Source: Streptacidiphilus rugosus AM-16 (GTDB lineage Bacteria > Actinomycetota > Actinomycetes > Streptomycetales > Streptomycetaceae). From it: a stretch of DNA of 64,000 bases. Position 1 is the first letter of the stretch. The number at the start of each line of letters is the position of its first letter. The position numbers and the translations under genes were made by a program. The DNA lies in NCBI RefSeq assembly GCF_000744655.1, contig NZ_JQMJ01000004.1, forward strand, positions 3,348,001-3,412,000. The letters run 5' to 3'. Of the stretch, positions 1 through 8,348 are shown piece after piece. The notes beneath the pieces were generated by a model, which worked only from the letters and a program-made list of their open reading frames with translations, did not search any database and was not told the origin of the DNA.

Positions 1-181
1 GGACCATCGCCTCCAGGTGCGCCCGGCTGGCGATCTCGGGCACTACGCCGCCGAAGCGGCCGTGCTCCTCGACGCTGGAGGCGACGGCGTCGGCGAGCAG
101 CGTGGTGCCCCGGACGATGCCGACGCCGGTCTCGTCGCAGGAGGTCTCGATCCCGAGGACCAGCGGTTCGTCAGCGGCCAT
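1..181 (-). CDS. tsaD: TsaD, tRNA t6A threonylcarbamoyltransferase subunit (partial, N-terminus)
   Basis: Only the first 60 codons lie in the window; the gene continues past position 1. The translation starts [20 protein letters not shown], and the ETSCDETG block is the N-terminal phosphate-binding signature of the TsaD/Kae1/Gcp ASKHA family. With TsaB and TsaE, TsaD transfers the threonylcarbamoyl group from TC-AMP to A37 of ANN-decoding tRNAs. The start codon overlaps the 3' end of rimI by 11 nt, and tsaB lies upstream, so three t6A-associated genes look co-transcribed. Assignment is secure from motif and context; the metal-binding His residues are outside the window. Confidence 0.95.
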   Translation of the reverse strand, partial: MAADEPLVLGIETSCDETGVGIVRGTTLLADAVASSVEEHGRFGGVVPEIASRAHLEAMV

Positions 182-683
182 CGTCAGTCTTTCCTTCATC
201 CTTCATGTGGCGGAGCATCACCAGGGCGTCGACACCGGACGGTTGGTAGTAGTTGCGGCGGATGCCGACCGGCTCGAAGCCGAAGCGGGTGTAGAGGCGC
301 TGGGCGCGCTCGTTGTCGACGCGGACCTCCAGCAGCAGTTCGGTGCAGGAGGCGGCGGTGGCCTGGTCGATCAGGCGCTGCAGGAGCCTGGTCCCGAGCC
401 CCGTGCCCCACTGGTCCTGCGCGACGGCGATCGTCTGCACGTCCCCCTCGCCGGCGACGGCCATCAGCCCGGCGTAGCCGACGATGCGTCCGGCCTCGTC
501 CTCGGCGACGGTGTACCAGCGGCTGGCGCGCGGGTGCCGCGCGTCGGCGAGCTCGGACCAGAACATGCCGGCCGACCACGCGTCCTCGGGGAACAGCTCC
601 CGCTCCAGCTCCAGCACCGGATCGATGTCCCACCACCGCATCTCCCGCAGCACGGCGGCGGCGGGCAGGGCGTCACCGGTCAT
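171..683 (-). CDS. rimI: Ribosomal-protein-alanine N-acetyltransferase (GNAT)
   Basis: 170-residue GNAT protein. The acetyl-CoA pyrophosphate loop is QDQWGTGLG at residues 89-97. The C-terminal half has the conserved [10 protein letters not shown] strand (about 115-124) and the [18 protein letters not shown] block (about 129-146) seen in RimI, which acetylates the N-terminal Ala of ribosomal protein S18. The start at 681-683 was chosen because its ATG overlaps the tsaB stop in an ATGA junction; a longer in-frame reading to 839 would overlap tsaB heavily. The gene is sandwiched between tsaB and tsaD, as in other actinomycetes. The protein substrate is inferred from family membership. Confidence 0.9.
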   Translation of the reverse strand: MTGDALPAAAVLREMRWWDIDPVLELERELFPEDAWSAGMFWSELADARHPRASRWYTVAEDEAGRIVGYAGLMAVAGEGDVQTIAVAQDQWGTGLGTRLLQRLIDQATAASCTELLLEVRVDNERAQRLYTRFGFEPVGIRRNYYQPSGVDALVMLRHMKDEGKTDDGR

Positions 684-1354
684 GCCGGGAGCACCGTCTT
701 GTAGTTCTTCGGGACCTCGGCGTCGGGGCGGCGCAGGTAGAGCGGGGTCGGCGGGAGCAGCGGCGTGCCGGAGGCGAGCGCCTCGGCGGCGAAGGCGGCG
801 AGCGCGGCGGCGGACTGGTGGGCCGGGGCCTCGCCGCACGCGTCGGGGAAGGTCTCGGGGTAGAGCAGCGCCCCCGCGCCGACGGAGGCGAGCCCGGCCA
901 CCGCCTTGGCGATCTCGGCGGGCCGGTCCACCGCAGGGCCCTCGACGCGGACGCCGTCCGCGTCGTACCTGGCCCAGTAGACCTCCTTGCGCCGCGCGTC
1001 CGTCGCCGCGACGAGCGGCCCGCTCACGCCCGCGTCGCGCGCCGCGCGGGCGACGCCGTCGAGCGTGCAGACGCCGTGCACGGGGATCCCCAGCGCGTGG
1101 CCGAGCGCGGCGGCGGTGGCGAGACCGACCCGCAGGCCGGTGTAGGGCCCGGGCCCTACCCCGACGACGATCGCTCCGAGCTCCTCCTTCGGCGTGCCCG
1201 CTTCCCGCAGCACCGCGTCGATGGTGGGAAGCAGCAGTTCACCGTGGCGTCGCGCGTCGACCTGGTCGGCGGAGCCGAGCACCGCGCCGGTCTCGGTGTC
1301 CAGCACGGCGGCGGTGACGGCGGGGGTGGCGGTGTCGAAGGCAAGCAGCAGCAC
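680..1354 (-). CDS. tsaB: TsaB, t6A biosynthesis scaffold protein
   Basis: 224-residue ASKHA-fold protein beginning MLLLAFDTATPAVTAAVLD. The block GVGPGPYTGLRVGLATA (about residues 65-81) is the TsaB (YeaZ) signature. TsaB is a catalytically inactive TsaD paralogue that dimerises with it and recruits TsaE. The start is GTG at 1352-1354. No Shine-Dalgarno sequence precedes it, but the hexamer TAACCT sits 6 nt upstream on the minus strand, which fits a leaderless transcript starting at the GTG. The stop overlaps the rimI start by 4 nt. Confidence 0.93.
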   Translation of the reverse strand: MLLLAFDTATPAVTAAVLDTETGAVLGSADQVDARRHGELLLPTIDAVLREAGTPKEELGAIVVGVGPGPYTGLRVGLATAAALGHALGIPVHGVCTLDGVARAARDAGVSGPLVAATDARRKEVYWARYDADGVRVEGPAVDRPAEIAKAVAGLASVGAGALLYPETFPDACGEAPAHQSAAALAAFAAEALASGTPLLPPTPLYLRRPDAEVPKNYKTVLPA

Positions 1355-1727
1355 GCCCCCAGGTTAGTCGCCCCGACCCCCACCCCGTCCCCGCCCGCCC
1401 CTCCCGCAACGATTCGCCACCCCCGCGCGGGCCCACCCCGCCTCGCCCGCGCCACGAGCAGGGCGACGACAAGGCGCAGCGGGCCGACGGGAAGGACGGT
1501 GACGTCGCCCGAGCCGCCCGACTGGTCCGCGCGCGTCGGCCCGGTGGCGGGGCGTCGGGCGCCGTGAGCCTCCAGCCCGCAGTCCGGTCGCCCCCCGCCG
1601 CGGCTCCCGTGCCCGGCCGGGGTGAGCTTTCCCGCCCCGTGGGCGGCGATGTGGCGGACCGGGGCTGGCAGGATGAGAGGCTTAGGACGGCCAACGCGAT
1701 GATCGCGATTCATGTGTGGAGGAGACC
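1355..1727. other. Divergent intergenic region between tsaB and a secreted hypothetical
   Basis: 373 bp of very C- and G-rich DNA. All long frames here look like compositional shadows: no SD, and arginine/proline-rich low-complexity translations. Beyond the tsaB -10 candidate, the only clear signal is the SD just before the gene at 1728. I see no RNA gene or repeat in it. Confidence 0.5.
1361..1366 (-). promoter_or_regulatory. Candidate -10 box for a leaderless tsaB mRNA
   Basis: TAACCT read on minus, separated by six bases (GGGGGC) from the tsaB GTG. A start site six or seven bases after a -10 box would fall on the start codon. No convincing -35 box is visible. Prediction only. Confidence 0.45.
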
Positions 1728-2297
1728 GTGGCGAAACTCGGGTCGGGCGCAGTCGTCACCGCGCTGACCGCCGGTGCGCTCGCCCTGGTGGCGATGCTCG
1801 CCGTGCAGGCGAAGAGCTCCGCCTCCACCACGGCCGGGACCGGGACCGTGGGCAAGCCGCCGGCGGTGAGCGCGTCCAGCACGCCCGGCGCGGCGGGTTC
1901 GGCGAAGGCCGCCGCCGTGCCGAAGGACTCCGGCACCGGGAAGCGGGTCGTGTACTCCGTCGGCCAGAAGCGCGTCTGGCTGGTCGACCCGGGCCAGTCG
2001 GGGCCCTCGAAGACCTTCACCGTGCAGCCGGGGACGGTCGACCCCGCTCCGGGGAGCTACGCGGTCTTCCGCACCCGGTCCGGCCCGTACGCGGGTTCGG
2101 ACGGCAAGCAGATCAAGAACGCGGTGCTGTTCGCCTCCCACGACGGCTCGATCATCGGCTTCAGCTCCGCCGTCGACGGCAGCACGCCCGCGCCCGACCC
2201 GAGCAAGCACACCGGCGGCATCCGCGAGACGGTCGCGGACGGCCAGGCCCTGTTCGACTTCGCCCCCTACAACACCAAGGTCGTCGTCGTCGCCTGA
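1728..2297 (+). CDS. Membrane-anchored or secreted protein of unknown function
   Basis: 189 residues starting MAKLGSGAVVTALTAGALAL. The GTG at 1728 is preferred over an upstream in-frame GTG (1716) because a GGAGGAG Shine-Dalgarno sits 1718-1724, at the correct distance for 1728. A hydrophobic segment at about residues 9-27 is a signal anchor or uncleaved signal peptide. A Ser/Thr/Ala/Pro-rich linker follows (about 30-65), then a compact C-terminal domain of about 120 residues with no cysteines. It is probably exported and cell-wall exposed. It converges on the sedolisin gene, and the two share a hairpin terminator. I do not recognise the family. Confidence 0.7.
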   Translation: MAKLGSGAVVTALTAGALALVAMLAVQAKSSASTTAGTGTVGKPPAVSASSTPGAAGSAKAAAVPKDSGTGKRVVYSVGQKRVWLVDPGQSGPSKTFTVQPGTVDPAPGSYAVFRTRSGPYAGSDGKQIKNAVLFASHDGSIIGFSSAVDGSTPAPDPSKHTGGIRETVADGQALFDFAPYNTKVVVVA

Positions 2298-2315
2298 CCG
2301 GTCGGCGAGAACGCA

Positions 2316-2348
2316 CTGCGCCCCCGCACCGTCGGTGCGGGGGCGCAG
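2316..2348. terminator. Bidirectional hairpin terminator
   Basis: Perfect 15-bp inverted repeat, CTGCGCCCCCGCACC at 2316-2330 and its complement at 2334-2348, with a 3-nt loop. It lies between the convergent gene ending at 2297 and the sedolisin gene ending at 2361. There is no U-tract, as is common in streptomycetes. Confidence 0.85.
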
Positions 2349-2360
2349 TTCACGCGGTGA

Positions 2361-4325
2361 TCAGTGGATGTGGCGCCACATGAAGGACTCGAGGTAGTCC
2401 TCCGTCGGGCTGCCCAGACCGGTCACGTTGTCGTAGCCCCGCGTCGCGGACAGGGACGAGTCCTGGCCGAGCGTGCGGAGGGAGGTGACGAGGCCGTTCG
2501 AGGCGTCCACCGTGTTGGCGAAGTCCACGCGCGCCACCGCAAGGCCCACCTTCGGGCCGAACGGGTGGTCGGTCACGTCGTGGAGCGTGCGGTGCTTGGC
2601 GTAGATCGCCGGGTCGGCGAAGCCGATGGCGAAGCCCTGCGCCTGCTGCGCGAGCGCCTGGATGCCGGCGAAGACCGGGGAGGCCAGGCTGGTGCCGCCG
2701 ATGCGGTACTCGCTGTACTTCACCGTGCCGTCCGGGAAGGTCTGGGTCTGACCCACCAGGAAGCCGGTGTTCGGGTCGGCGATCGCCGAGACGTCAGGCA
2801 CGACGCGCTTCGCGCCGCCGCCGTTCGCGTTGGCCAGGGCCGAGGGCACGAAGCCCTTCTGGTAGAACGGCTGCGGAACACGCGCGCTGGTACCGCCGCC
2901 ACCGCCGCCGTGGAACGAGCCGGGGAAGCCGACCCAGCTCTTGCCGTCCGCCGAGAGCGAGGACTTGCCGGTGCCCCAGCCGGTCTCGAACTCGTAGTTG
3001 CCGTGCTTGCCGATCGCCAGCGAGGTGCCGCCGACGGCCGTCACGTACGGCAGGGAGGCGGGCATGTCGCTCTGCTTCGTACCGGTGTTGGCGAGCTCGT
3101 CGCCGTTGTCACCGCTGGAGAAGTAGAAGCCGATGCCCTCGACCGCGCCGCGCTCGAAGATCTGGTTGTAGACCGCGTCCTCGGCCGGGTCGCTGCCGTT
3201 CTCCGGGGAGCCCCAGGAGTTGGTGACGATGCTGGCCAGGTGGTTGTCCACGATGCGGGTGAGCGCGTCGCGGAGGTCCTGGTCGTTGCAGGAGCCGGCG
3301 CCGACGTAGGCGATGTTGGCTGCCGGGGCGATCGCGTGCACCGCCTCGACGTCCAGCGACTGCTCGCCGTACCAGCCGGACGCGCCGCAGCCGTTCGGGT
3401 TGGCGTCGGACGGGTCGGCCGTGTCGGTCCAGGCCGCCGCGTCGTACTGCTTGAACTGGCCCTTCTTGTACGCCGCGTCACCGTTGCGCTTGGCGTAGGT
3501 GGCGGCGTCGGCCGCGATGGTCGGCGAGTCGTACGCGTCGACGATCGCGACCGTCTGGCCCTTGCCGGTCAGGCCGGTCGCGGTCGCGCCGTAGGCGTCG
3601 CGCAGCTGGTGGCCGTTGTAGCCCTTGACGGTGTACGACACAGTCCTGCCGAACGCCTTGGGCAGCGTCTTGGCGAGGTTCGAGCCGTAGTACGACGAGA
3701 ACGGACCGGCGTTGACGAACGCGGCTCCCGGAGGGGGCAGCGTGTCGTCGTGCTTCATGACGGCGGGCTTGGTGTTGAGCCCGGCCACCGTCAGGATCGC
3801 GTCCGCGACGTCCGCCGGGACGCTGAGCGCACCGGCCGGGGCGCGGTAGCTGTGGCCGCCGGTCGTGTAGGTGCGCAGCTGGGCGCCGAAGGCGCGCTGC
3901 GCGGCGGCGACGTCACCGCTGACCGAGATGTAGTGCTGGTTGACACCGGTGATCTTCAGACCGGCCGAGCGCAGCCAGGCCGAGACCCGCTTGATCTGGT
4001 CGGCGGTCGCGCCGAACCTGGCGTCGGACTGCTGCGGCGTCAGGTAGTGCCCGTACTGGGCGCTCTGGGGGTCGGACACCTTCTGCACGAAGGCGTCGAG
4101 ACCGGCCTGGTCCCCTGCGAGGTAGACGCGCGCGGTGACCCCGCCGTTCAGCGCCGCCTGCCCCTTGTCCGCGGCGGCCGCGGTCCACGCCGGCTTGCCG
4201 CCCGCGATGTCGTGCCGCACGGATGTCGCGCTCGCGGGAGACCCCGCGGCGACGGCGGCGGCCAGCATCGGCAGGGTCGCTGCCAATGCGATGCCGACAC
4301 GCCGATGTGTTCCCCTGCTGTGCAT
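2361..4325 (-). CDS. Secreted sedolisin (S53) serine-carboxyl protease
   Basis: 654-residue preproprotein. A signal peptide covers about residues 1-33 (basic MHSRGTHRR, then a hydrophobic stretch, ending ASA). A pro-kumamolisin activation domain follows (about 35-200), then an S53 catalytic domain. Catalytic residues can be placed by motif: E321 and D325 in GEQSLD, oxyanion D406 in SSGDNGD, and S546 in GGTSLASP. Sedolisins are subtilisin-fold proteases active at acid pH that self-process their propeptide. The start at 4325 is chosen for the GGGAGG motif a few bases upstream and the signal peptide beginning there; the longer reading to 4460 has no leader-like sequence. It probably stands alone and shares a terminator with the convergent gene. 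Confidence 0.9.
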   Translation of the reverse strand: MHSRGTHRRVGIALAATLPMLAAAVAAGSPASATSVRHDIAGGKPAWTAAAADKGQAALNGGVTARVYLAGDQAGLDAFVQKVSDPQSAQYGHYLTPQQSDARFGATADQIKRVSAWLRSAGLKITGVNQHYISVSGDVAAAQRAFGAQLRTYTTGGHSYRAPAGALSVPADVADAILTVAGLNTKPAVMKHDDTLPPPGAAFVNAGPFSSYYGSNLAKTLPKAFGRTVSYTVKGYNGHQLRDAYGATATGLTGKGQTVAIVDAYDSPTIAADAATYAKRNGDAAYKKGQFKQYDAAAWTDTADPSDANPNGCGASGWYGEQSLDVEAVHAIAPAANIAYVGAGSCNDQDLRDALTRIVDNHLASIVTNSWGSPENGSDPAEDAVYNQIFERGAVEGIGFYFSSGDNGDELANTGTKQSDMPASLPYVTAVGGTSLAIGKHGNYEFETGWGTGKSSLSADGKSWVGFPGSFHGGGGGGTSARVPQPFYQKGFVPSALANANGGGAKRVVPDVSAIADPNTGFLVGQTQTFPDGTVKYSEYRIGGTSLASPVFAGIQALAQQAQGFAIGFADPAIYAKHRTLHDVTDHPFGPKVGLAVARVDFANTVDASNGLVTSLRTLGQDSSLSATRGYDNVTGLGSPTEDYLESFMWRHIH

Positions 4326-4502
4326 CAAACGCCCTCCCCGGGCCGTTGACTGTGGGCCTAGCGTTTCCCCTGTGATGAGGGGGCAAGGGTAAGAGAACCG
4401 GTGAATGAACCGTCGGTCAAGAGTGCGAAGCCCCCGTGTTACCGACCCGAGTGGTGACACCGGGGATTTTTAACGACCGGAAACATCCGGGCAGCACTGA
4501 CA

Positions 4503-4527
4503 CTCCGTCAGGCCTGACCTGACGGAG
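4503..4527 (-). terminator. Hairpin downstream of the small gene at 4544-4729
   Basis: Perfect 10-bp arms, CTCCGTCAGG at 4503-4512 and CCTGACGGAG at 4518-4527, around a 5-nt loop. It lies 17 nt past the stop of the small minus-strand gene and upstream of the sedolisin promoter region. Confidence 0.7.
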
Positions 4528-4543
4528 CGTCGACGAGCTGGGG

Positions 4544-4729
4544 CTATTCGCCCGCGGACGAGCTGCCGTCGTCCGGCGGCAGACAGACGGCCACGACGGA
4601 GGCGGTGCAGGCGAGCACGCGGGCCGCACTCACCTCGGGCGCGCGGACGGCGGCGGTCCGCAGGACGGCGTCGCGCGCGGCGGTCGCGGGGCGCGGCTCC
4701 TTGCGGACGGGCGGGGTCGTGCCGGGCAT
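4544..4729 (-). CDS. Small hypothetical protein (61 aa)
   Basis: Small protein starting MPGTTPPVRKEPRP and ending CLPPDDGSSSAGE. The ATG at 4727-4729 has GGGAG five bases upstream. The central part (AARDAVLRTAAVRAPEVSAA, then RVLACTASVVAVCLPP) looks like an amphipathic helix followed by a short hydrophobic strand with two Cys. A hairpin terminator follows closely, which supports an expressed unit. An in-frame ATG at 4792 is an alternative start. The family is not recognised, and the evidence is codon bias plus flanking signals only. Confidence 0.5.
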   Translation of the reverse strand: MPGTTPPVRKEPRPATAARDAVLRTAAVRAPEVSAARVLACTASVVAVCLPPDDGSSSAGE

Positions 4730-4828
4730 GCTGGCTCCCGGGGGGCACCCCCGGCCGGAGGCCGGGGCGGTGTCGGCGCTGGCTGATCCCATCTTCCCGA
4801 CACGGCGTCGGAATAACAACAGCAACCG

Positions 4829-4851
4829 CTCCGGCCGTCGGCGGGCCGGAG
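4829..4851 (-). terminator. Terminator candidate for the alr/hydrolase/tsaE operon
   Basis: CTCCGGCC at 4829-4836 and GGCCGGAG at 4844-4851 form an 8-bp stem with a 7-nt loop. On minus it is followed by a T-rich tail (TTGCTGTTGTTATT), the only classical U-tract terminator in this part of the window. Confidence 0.7.
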
Positions 4852-5078
4852 TCGCAGCCCGGCACGGGAACGTCCTGATGACGCCCTCGTCCGCCCCGGT
4901 CAGGCCCGATGCGTGCTGGGAGCAGAAGGCGCACCCGCCCCGCGCCGCGCCGCCGCAGCGCCGTGGCACGACGACGCGCAGGGAGGCACAGGGAAGCGCG
5001 GGGAGGCGCAGCCGCGTTCCCGGAAGCGGGGCGTCCTGCGGCCGTCGCCGGTCGATCGGGAACGTCCGACCGGACGGC
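4852..5078. other. Non-coding 3' region after tsaE
   Basis: About 230 bp between the tsaE stop and its terminator. It is arginine/proline-coding low-complexity DNA in every frame; I see no supported gene or RNA. Confidence 0.4.
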
Positions 5079-5612
5079 CTACGCGCGGGCGACGGCCAGC
5101 GCGGCGAGCCCGACCTCGGCCCAGCGGGCGCCCAGGCCGGTGAGGGTGACCGACCGCTCGTCGGGCACGTCGGGGTCCAGGTCCTGATCCAGCGAGAGCT
5201 GGGCGTCGCCGCCCATCGCCCGCTCGATCCTGACCTCCAGGCGGGACTCGGAGAGCTCCTCGACCTTGCCCTCGCCCCACTCCACCACCACGACCGACTC
5301 GGGGAGGCTGACGTCCAGGTCGAGATCCTCCATCTGGTCGAGCCCCCCGCCGAGCCGGTACGCGTCCACGTGGACCAGTGCGGGGCCGCCGACCAGGGAG
5401 GGGTGCACCCGGGCGATGACGAAGGTCGGGGAGGTGACCGCGCCGCGCACGCCCAGGCCCTCGCCCAGGCCGCGGGCCAGCGTCGTCTTGCCCGCCCCGA
5501 GCTCGCCGGAGAGCAGGACGAGGTCCCCGGGGCGCAGCACCGTGGCGAGCGTCCGGCCGAGTTCCTGCATCGCGGCCGGGTGGGGGACGGTGAGGGTGGC
5601 GACGTTACCCAT
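5079..5612 (-). CDS. tsaE: TsaE, t6A biosynthesis ATPase
   Basis: 177 residues. The Walker A is GELGAGKTT at residues 36-44, with K42. SPTF at 61-64 is the TsaE switch motif, and the conserved VEWGEG (about 112) completes the YjeE family signature. TsaE hydrolyses ATP to reset the TsaBD complex after each t6A transfer. The C-terminal tail is longer than in E. coli TsaE, as in other actinobacteria. It follows the hydrolase gene by 47 nt with a GGAAGGA Shine-Dalgarno, so it is probably the last gene of an alr-hydrolase-tsaE operon. Confidence 0.93.
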   Translation of the reverse strand: MGNVATLTVPHPAAMQELGRTLATVLRPGDLVLLSGELGAGKTTLARGLGEGLGVRGAVTSPTFVIARVHPSLVGGPALVHVDAYRLGGGLDQMEDLDLDVSLPESVVVVEWGEGKVEELSESRLEVRIERAMGGDAQLSLDQDLDPDVPDERSVTLTGLGARWAEVGLAALAVARA

Positions 5613-5659
5613 GGTGGTGCGTGTCCTTCCGTGCTGCGGTGGGGCGGGGAGGTGCGGGG

Positions 5660-7102
5660 TCAGGCGCGTCGGGCGAGATCGTGGACGTGCGGGGGCAGCG
5701 GCGCGCCGCAGTGCGCGGCCGCGCGTTCCAGCAGGTCGGCGAGGCGGGCGTCCACCAGCGCCGGGCGTTCGAGCATCAGCAGGTGACCGGTCTCGGGCAC
5801 GATCTCCAGCGCGGCGTCGGGGAGTTGCGCGGCGATCGCGGCGCTGTGCGCGGGCGGCGTGAGCAGGTCCTGCTCGCCCGCCATCACCAGGGTCGGGATC
5901 TCGCTCAGCGTGGCGAGCGCCGCCGTCTTCTCGTGGGCGGGGAAGACCGGGAAGAACTCGGCGACGACGTCCACGGGCGTCGCCTCCAGCAGCTGCTGCG
6001 CGAAGCGCGCCAGCGCCGGGTCGATGTCGTCGGAGCCGAAGGAGAACCGGTGGTAGACGGCGGCGGTCAGCTCGCTGCTGAGGCGTCGGCCGCGCTCGAC
6101 CAGGGCGGCCTGACGGCCCAGCGCCTTGATGATGCCGGGCCCCACCCGATGGAACATCTTCGCGCCGACGCCGGGCAGCCCGAGGGTGACGCCGCGCCAG
6201 CTGCCGGAGGTGGTGCCGAGGAAGGCGACCCCGGCGACCCGCTCGGCGAAGAGCTCGGGGCGCTGGGCGGCCAGGGCCATGATGGTCATGCCGCCCATGG
6301 AGTGACCCACCAGCACGAGCGGACCTGTGGGGGCGACGGCGTCGATGACCGCGCCGAGGTCGCCGCCGAGCTGGTCGATGGAGGCGGGCTCCCCGCCGAG
6401 GAAGCTGCGGCTGCGCTCGGACCGGCCGTGGCTGCGTTGGTCCCAGAAGACCAGCCGGAGCCCCTCCCTGAACGCCTCGCGCTGGAAGTGCCAGCTGTCC
6501 TGGTTCAGGCAGTACCCGTGCGTGAAGACGACGGTCAGCGGCGGCGTCGGCGGCAGGCCGAGCCAGCTGCCCACCCCGGACAGCACCCCGCCCAGCGGCC
6601 CGGGAGCGGCCGGCTCTGCGGAGGCGCCGCGTCTGCGCCCGAGCCAGCTGCGCCGGAAGCTCCTTGGGGAGGCGGTGGTCCTGCCCTGCTCCGCCGGACC
6701 TGCCGGATCGGCGGCCTCGGCCGGATCGCCCGCAGCGGTCGGCGCGGCGTGGGCGACCTCACGGGCGACGACGGGGTCGGTGCCCGCCCAGCCGGAGCCG
6801 TCCAGTTCGACGTAGAGCTCGGTGCCGTCCGCGGCCGGGACGCGCAGCGGGGTGCCGCGCAGCGAGCCGAAGGCGGCGGCGGCGTCGAGCTCGGCCTCGG
6901 CGCGGCGGCGCATGTCGCGGCCGACGGTCAGGCGTTCCAGCGCGACCCCGGCGACGGCGCCGGCGGCCACCACGCCGAGGGAGACGCCGACGATGCCCGC
7001 ACGGCTCCAGCGGCCTGCGGCGACGTCGCCGACGACCGCCCCGGCCGCGTCCCGCACCTGGCGGACGACGTCGCCGCCACCGCCGTCGCTGCCGCCGGCC
7101 AT
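5660..7102 (-). CDS. Alpha/beta-hydrolase, membrane-anchored
   Basis: 480 residues. One hydrophobic segment (about 33-55, GIVGVSLGVVAAGAVAGVAL) probably anchors it in the membrane. After a Pro/Ala/Gly-rich stretch comes an alpha/beta-hydrolase domain with TVVFTHGYCLN (oxyanion strand), WDQRSHGRS, nucleophile Ser in LVGHSMGGMT, the acid-bearing VMAGEQDLLTP and the His in PETGHLLMLE. The catalytic triad is therefore intact. The start overlaps the alr stop (TGATG), so the two are translationally coupled. This gene is conserved between alr and tsaE in Streptomyces. The substrate is unknown; lipase or esterase is the generic guess. Confidence 0.88.
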   Translation of the reverse strand: MAGGSDGGGGDVVRQVRDAAGAVVGDVAAGRWSRAGIVGVSLGVVAAGAVAGVALERLTVGRDMRRRAEAELDAAAAFGSLRGTPLRVPAADGTELYVELDGSGWAGTDPVVAREVAHAAPTAAGDPAEAADPAGPAEQGRTTASPRSFRRSWLGRRRGASAEPAAPGPLGGVLSGVGSWLGLPPTPPLTVVFTHGYCLNQDSWHFQREAFREGLRLVFWDQRSHGRSERSRSFLGGEPASIDQLGGDLGAVIDAVAPTGPLVLVGHSMGGMTIMALAAQRPELFAERVAGVAFLGTTSGSWRGVTLGLPGVGAKMFHRVGPGIIKALGRQAALVERGRRLSSELTAAVYHRFSFGSDDIDPALARFAQQLLEATPVDVVAEFFPVFPAHEKTAALATLSEIPTLVMAGEQDLLTPPAHSAAIAAQLPDAALEIVPETGHLLMLERPALVDARLADLLERAAAHCGAPLPPHVHDLARRA

Positions 7103-8250
7103 CAGTCGTCGCCGCCCAGATAGCGACGCGGGACCCGGGCGCCGATGCGGGTGACGATCTCGTACGAGATCGTTCCCGCGGCGCGGGCCCAGTCCTCCGC
7201 CGTGGGCTCGCCGCGCTCGCCGTTGCCGAAGAGCACCGCCACGTCGCCGACCTCGGCCGCGTCGCCGCCGAGGTCCACGACGAACTGGTCCATCGCCACG
7301 CGTCCGGCGACGGTGCGCCACTTGTCGGCCAGCCAGACCGGGCCGGCTCCGCTCGCGTGCCGCGGGATGCCGTCCGCGTAGCCGAGCGGCACCAGGGCGA
7401 GCGTGGTCTCGCCGGGGGTGACGTAGGTATGTCCGTAGCTGACGCCGTGCCCGCTCGGGACGCGCTTGACCTGCGCGACCCTGGCCACCAGCGACATCAC
7501 CGGGCGCAGGCCGAAGTCGGCCGGGCTGCCGAGCTCGGGCACCGGCGACAGCCCGTACTGGGCGAGGCCCGTCCTGACCAGGTCGAAGTGGGACTCGGGC
7601 AGCGTCAGCGTCGCCGGGGAGTTGGCGATGTGCCGCACCTCCGGACGCAGGCCGGCCGCCTCGGCGACGGCCAGCACCTCCTGGTACGCGCGGAGCTGCG
7701 CGGCGATCGAGGGATGCCCCGGCTCGTCGGCGCAGGCGAAGTGCGACCAGACGCCGGTGACGCTGATCAGGCCCTCGGCCTCGGCGGCCCGCGCGGCGGC
7801 GACCAGCTCGGGCCAGTCGGCGGGCTGCGCGCCGTTGCGGCCCAGGCCGGTGTCGGCCTTGAGCTGCACCCTGGCCGGGCGTCCGACCGCGCGCACCGCG
7901 TCGAGCACGTGCGGCAGCGCCCAGAGCCCGCTGACGGAGATGTCGATGTCGGCGGCGACGGTCTCCCGCCACGGGCTGCCGGGCGTCCACAGCCAGCAGA
8001 GCACCCTCGCGTCCTGCGGGCCGATCCCGGCCGCGCGCAGGGCCAGCGCCTCCTCCGGCGTGGCCGTGCCGAGCCAGCTCGCCCCGGCGGCCAGCGCCGC
8101 GCGGGCGCACGGCACCGAGCCGTGGCCGTAGGCGTCCGCCTTGACCACGGACATGACTCCGGCCGACCCCACGCGGTCGCGCAGCGCGGCGATATTGCCG
8201 CGCAGCGCCGCAAGGTCGATCAGGGCTTCGGCTCGCATTGCAGTGTCCAT
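7102..8250 (-). CDS. alr: Alanine racemase
   Basis: 382 residues, usual family length. The PLP-binding lysine is K37 in VVKADAYGHG, and the opposing catalytic tyrosine is Y272 in GVSYGHTY. The enzyme interconverts L- and D-alanine in the cytoplasm and supplies D-Ala for peptidoglycan. The start MDTAMRAEALIDL has a GGGAG about 12 nt upstream; the internal ATG at codon 5 is an alternative. The gene is the probable head of the unit with the hydrolase and tsaE. A hairpin at 8278-8304 separates it from the L,D-transpeptidase gene. Confidence 0.96.
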   Translation of the reverse strand: MDTAMRAEALIDLAALRGNIAALRDRVGSAGVMSVVKADAYGHGSVPCARAALAAGASWLGTATPEEALALRAAGIGPQDARVLCWLWTPGSPWRETVAADIDISVSGLWALPHVLDAVRAVGRPARVQLKADTGLGRNGAQPADWPELVAAARAAEAEGLISVTGVWSHFACADEPGHPSIAAQLRAYQEVLAVAEAAGLRPEVRHIANSPATLTLPESHFDLVRTGLAQYGLSPVPELGSPADFGLRPVMSLVARVAQVKRVPSGHGVSYGHTYVTPGETTLALVPLGYADGIPRHASGAGPVWLADKWRTVAGRVAMDQFVVDLGGDAAEVGDVAVLFGNGERGEPTAEDWARAAGTISYEIVTRIGARVPRRYLGGDD

Positions 8251-8277
8251 CGGGTGACAGTCTCCCAGAAGCGCGAG

Positions 8278-8304
8278 GGCGCCCGTCCCGAAGTGACGGG
8301 CGCC
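8278..8304 (-). terminator. Terminator after the L,D-transpeptidase gene
   Basis: Perfect 10-bp stem, GGCGCCCGTC at 8278-8287 and GACGGGCGCC at 8295-8304, with a 7-nt loop, 45 nt past the stop at 8349. Confidence 0.8.
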
Positions 8305-8348
8305 ACAGTGGCGCGTCGCGCGAGGAGCGGCCCCCGGCGCCGGGCCGG

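Noticed and set aside
17..1567. A 516-codon plus frame over tsaD-rimI-tsaB
   Set aside because: Shadow of well-recognised minus-strand genes; no SD, Arg/Pro-rich.
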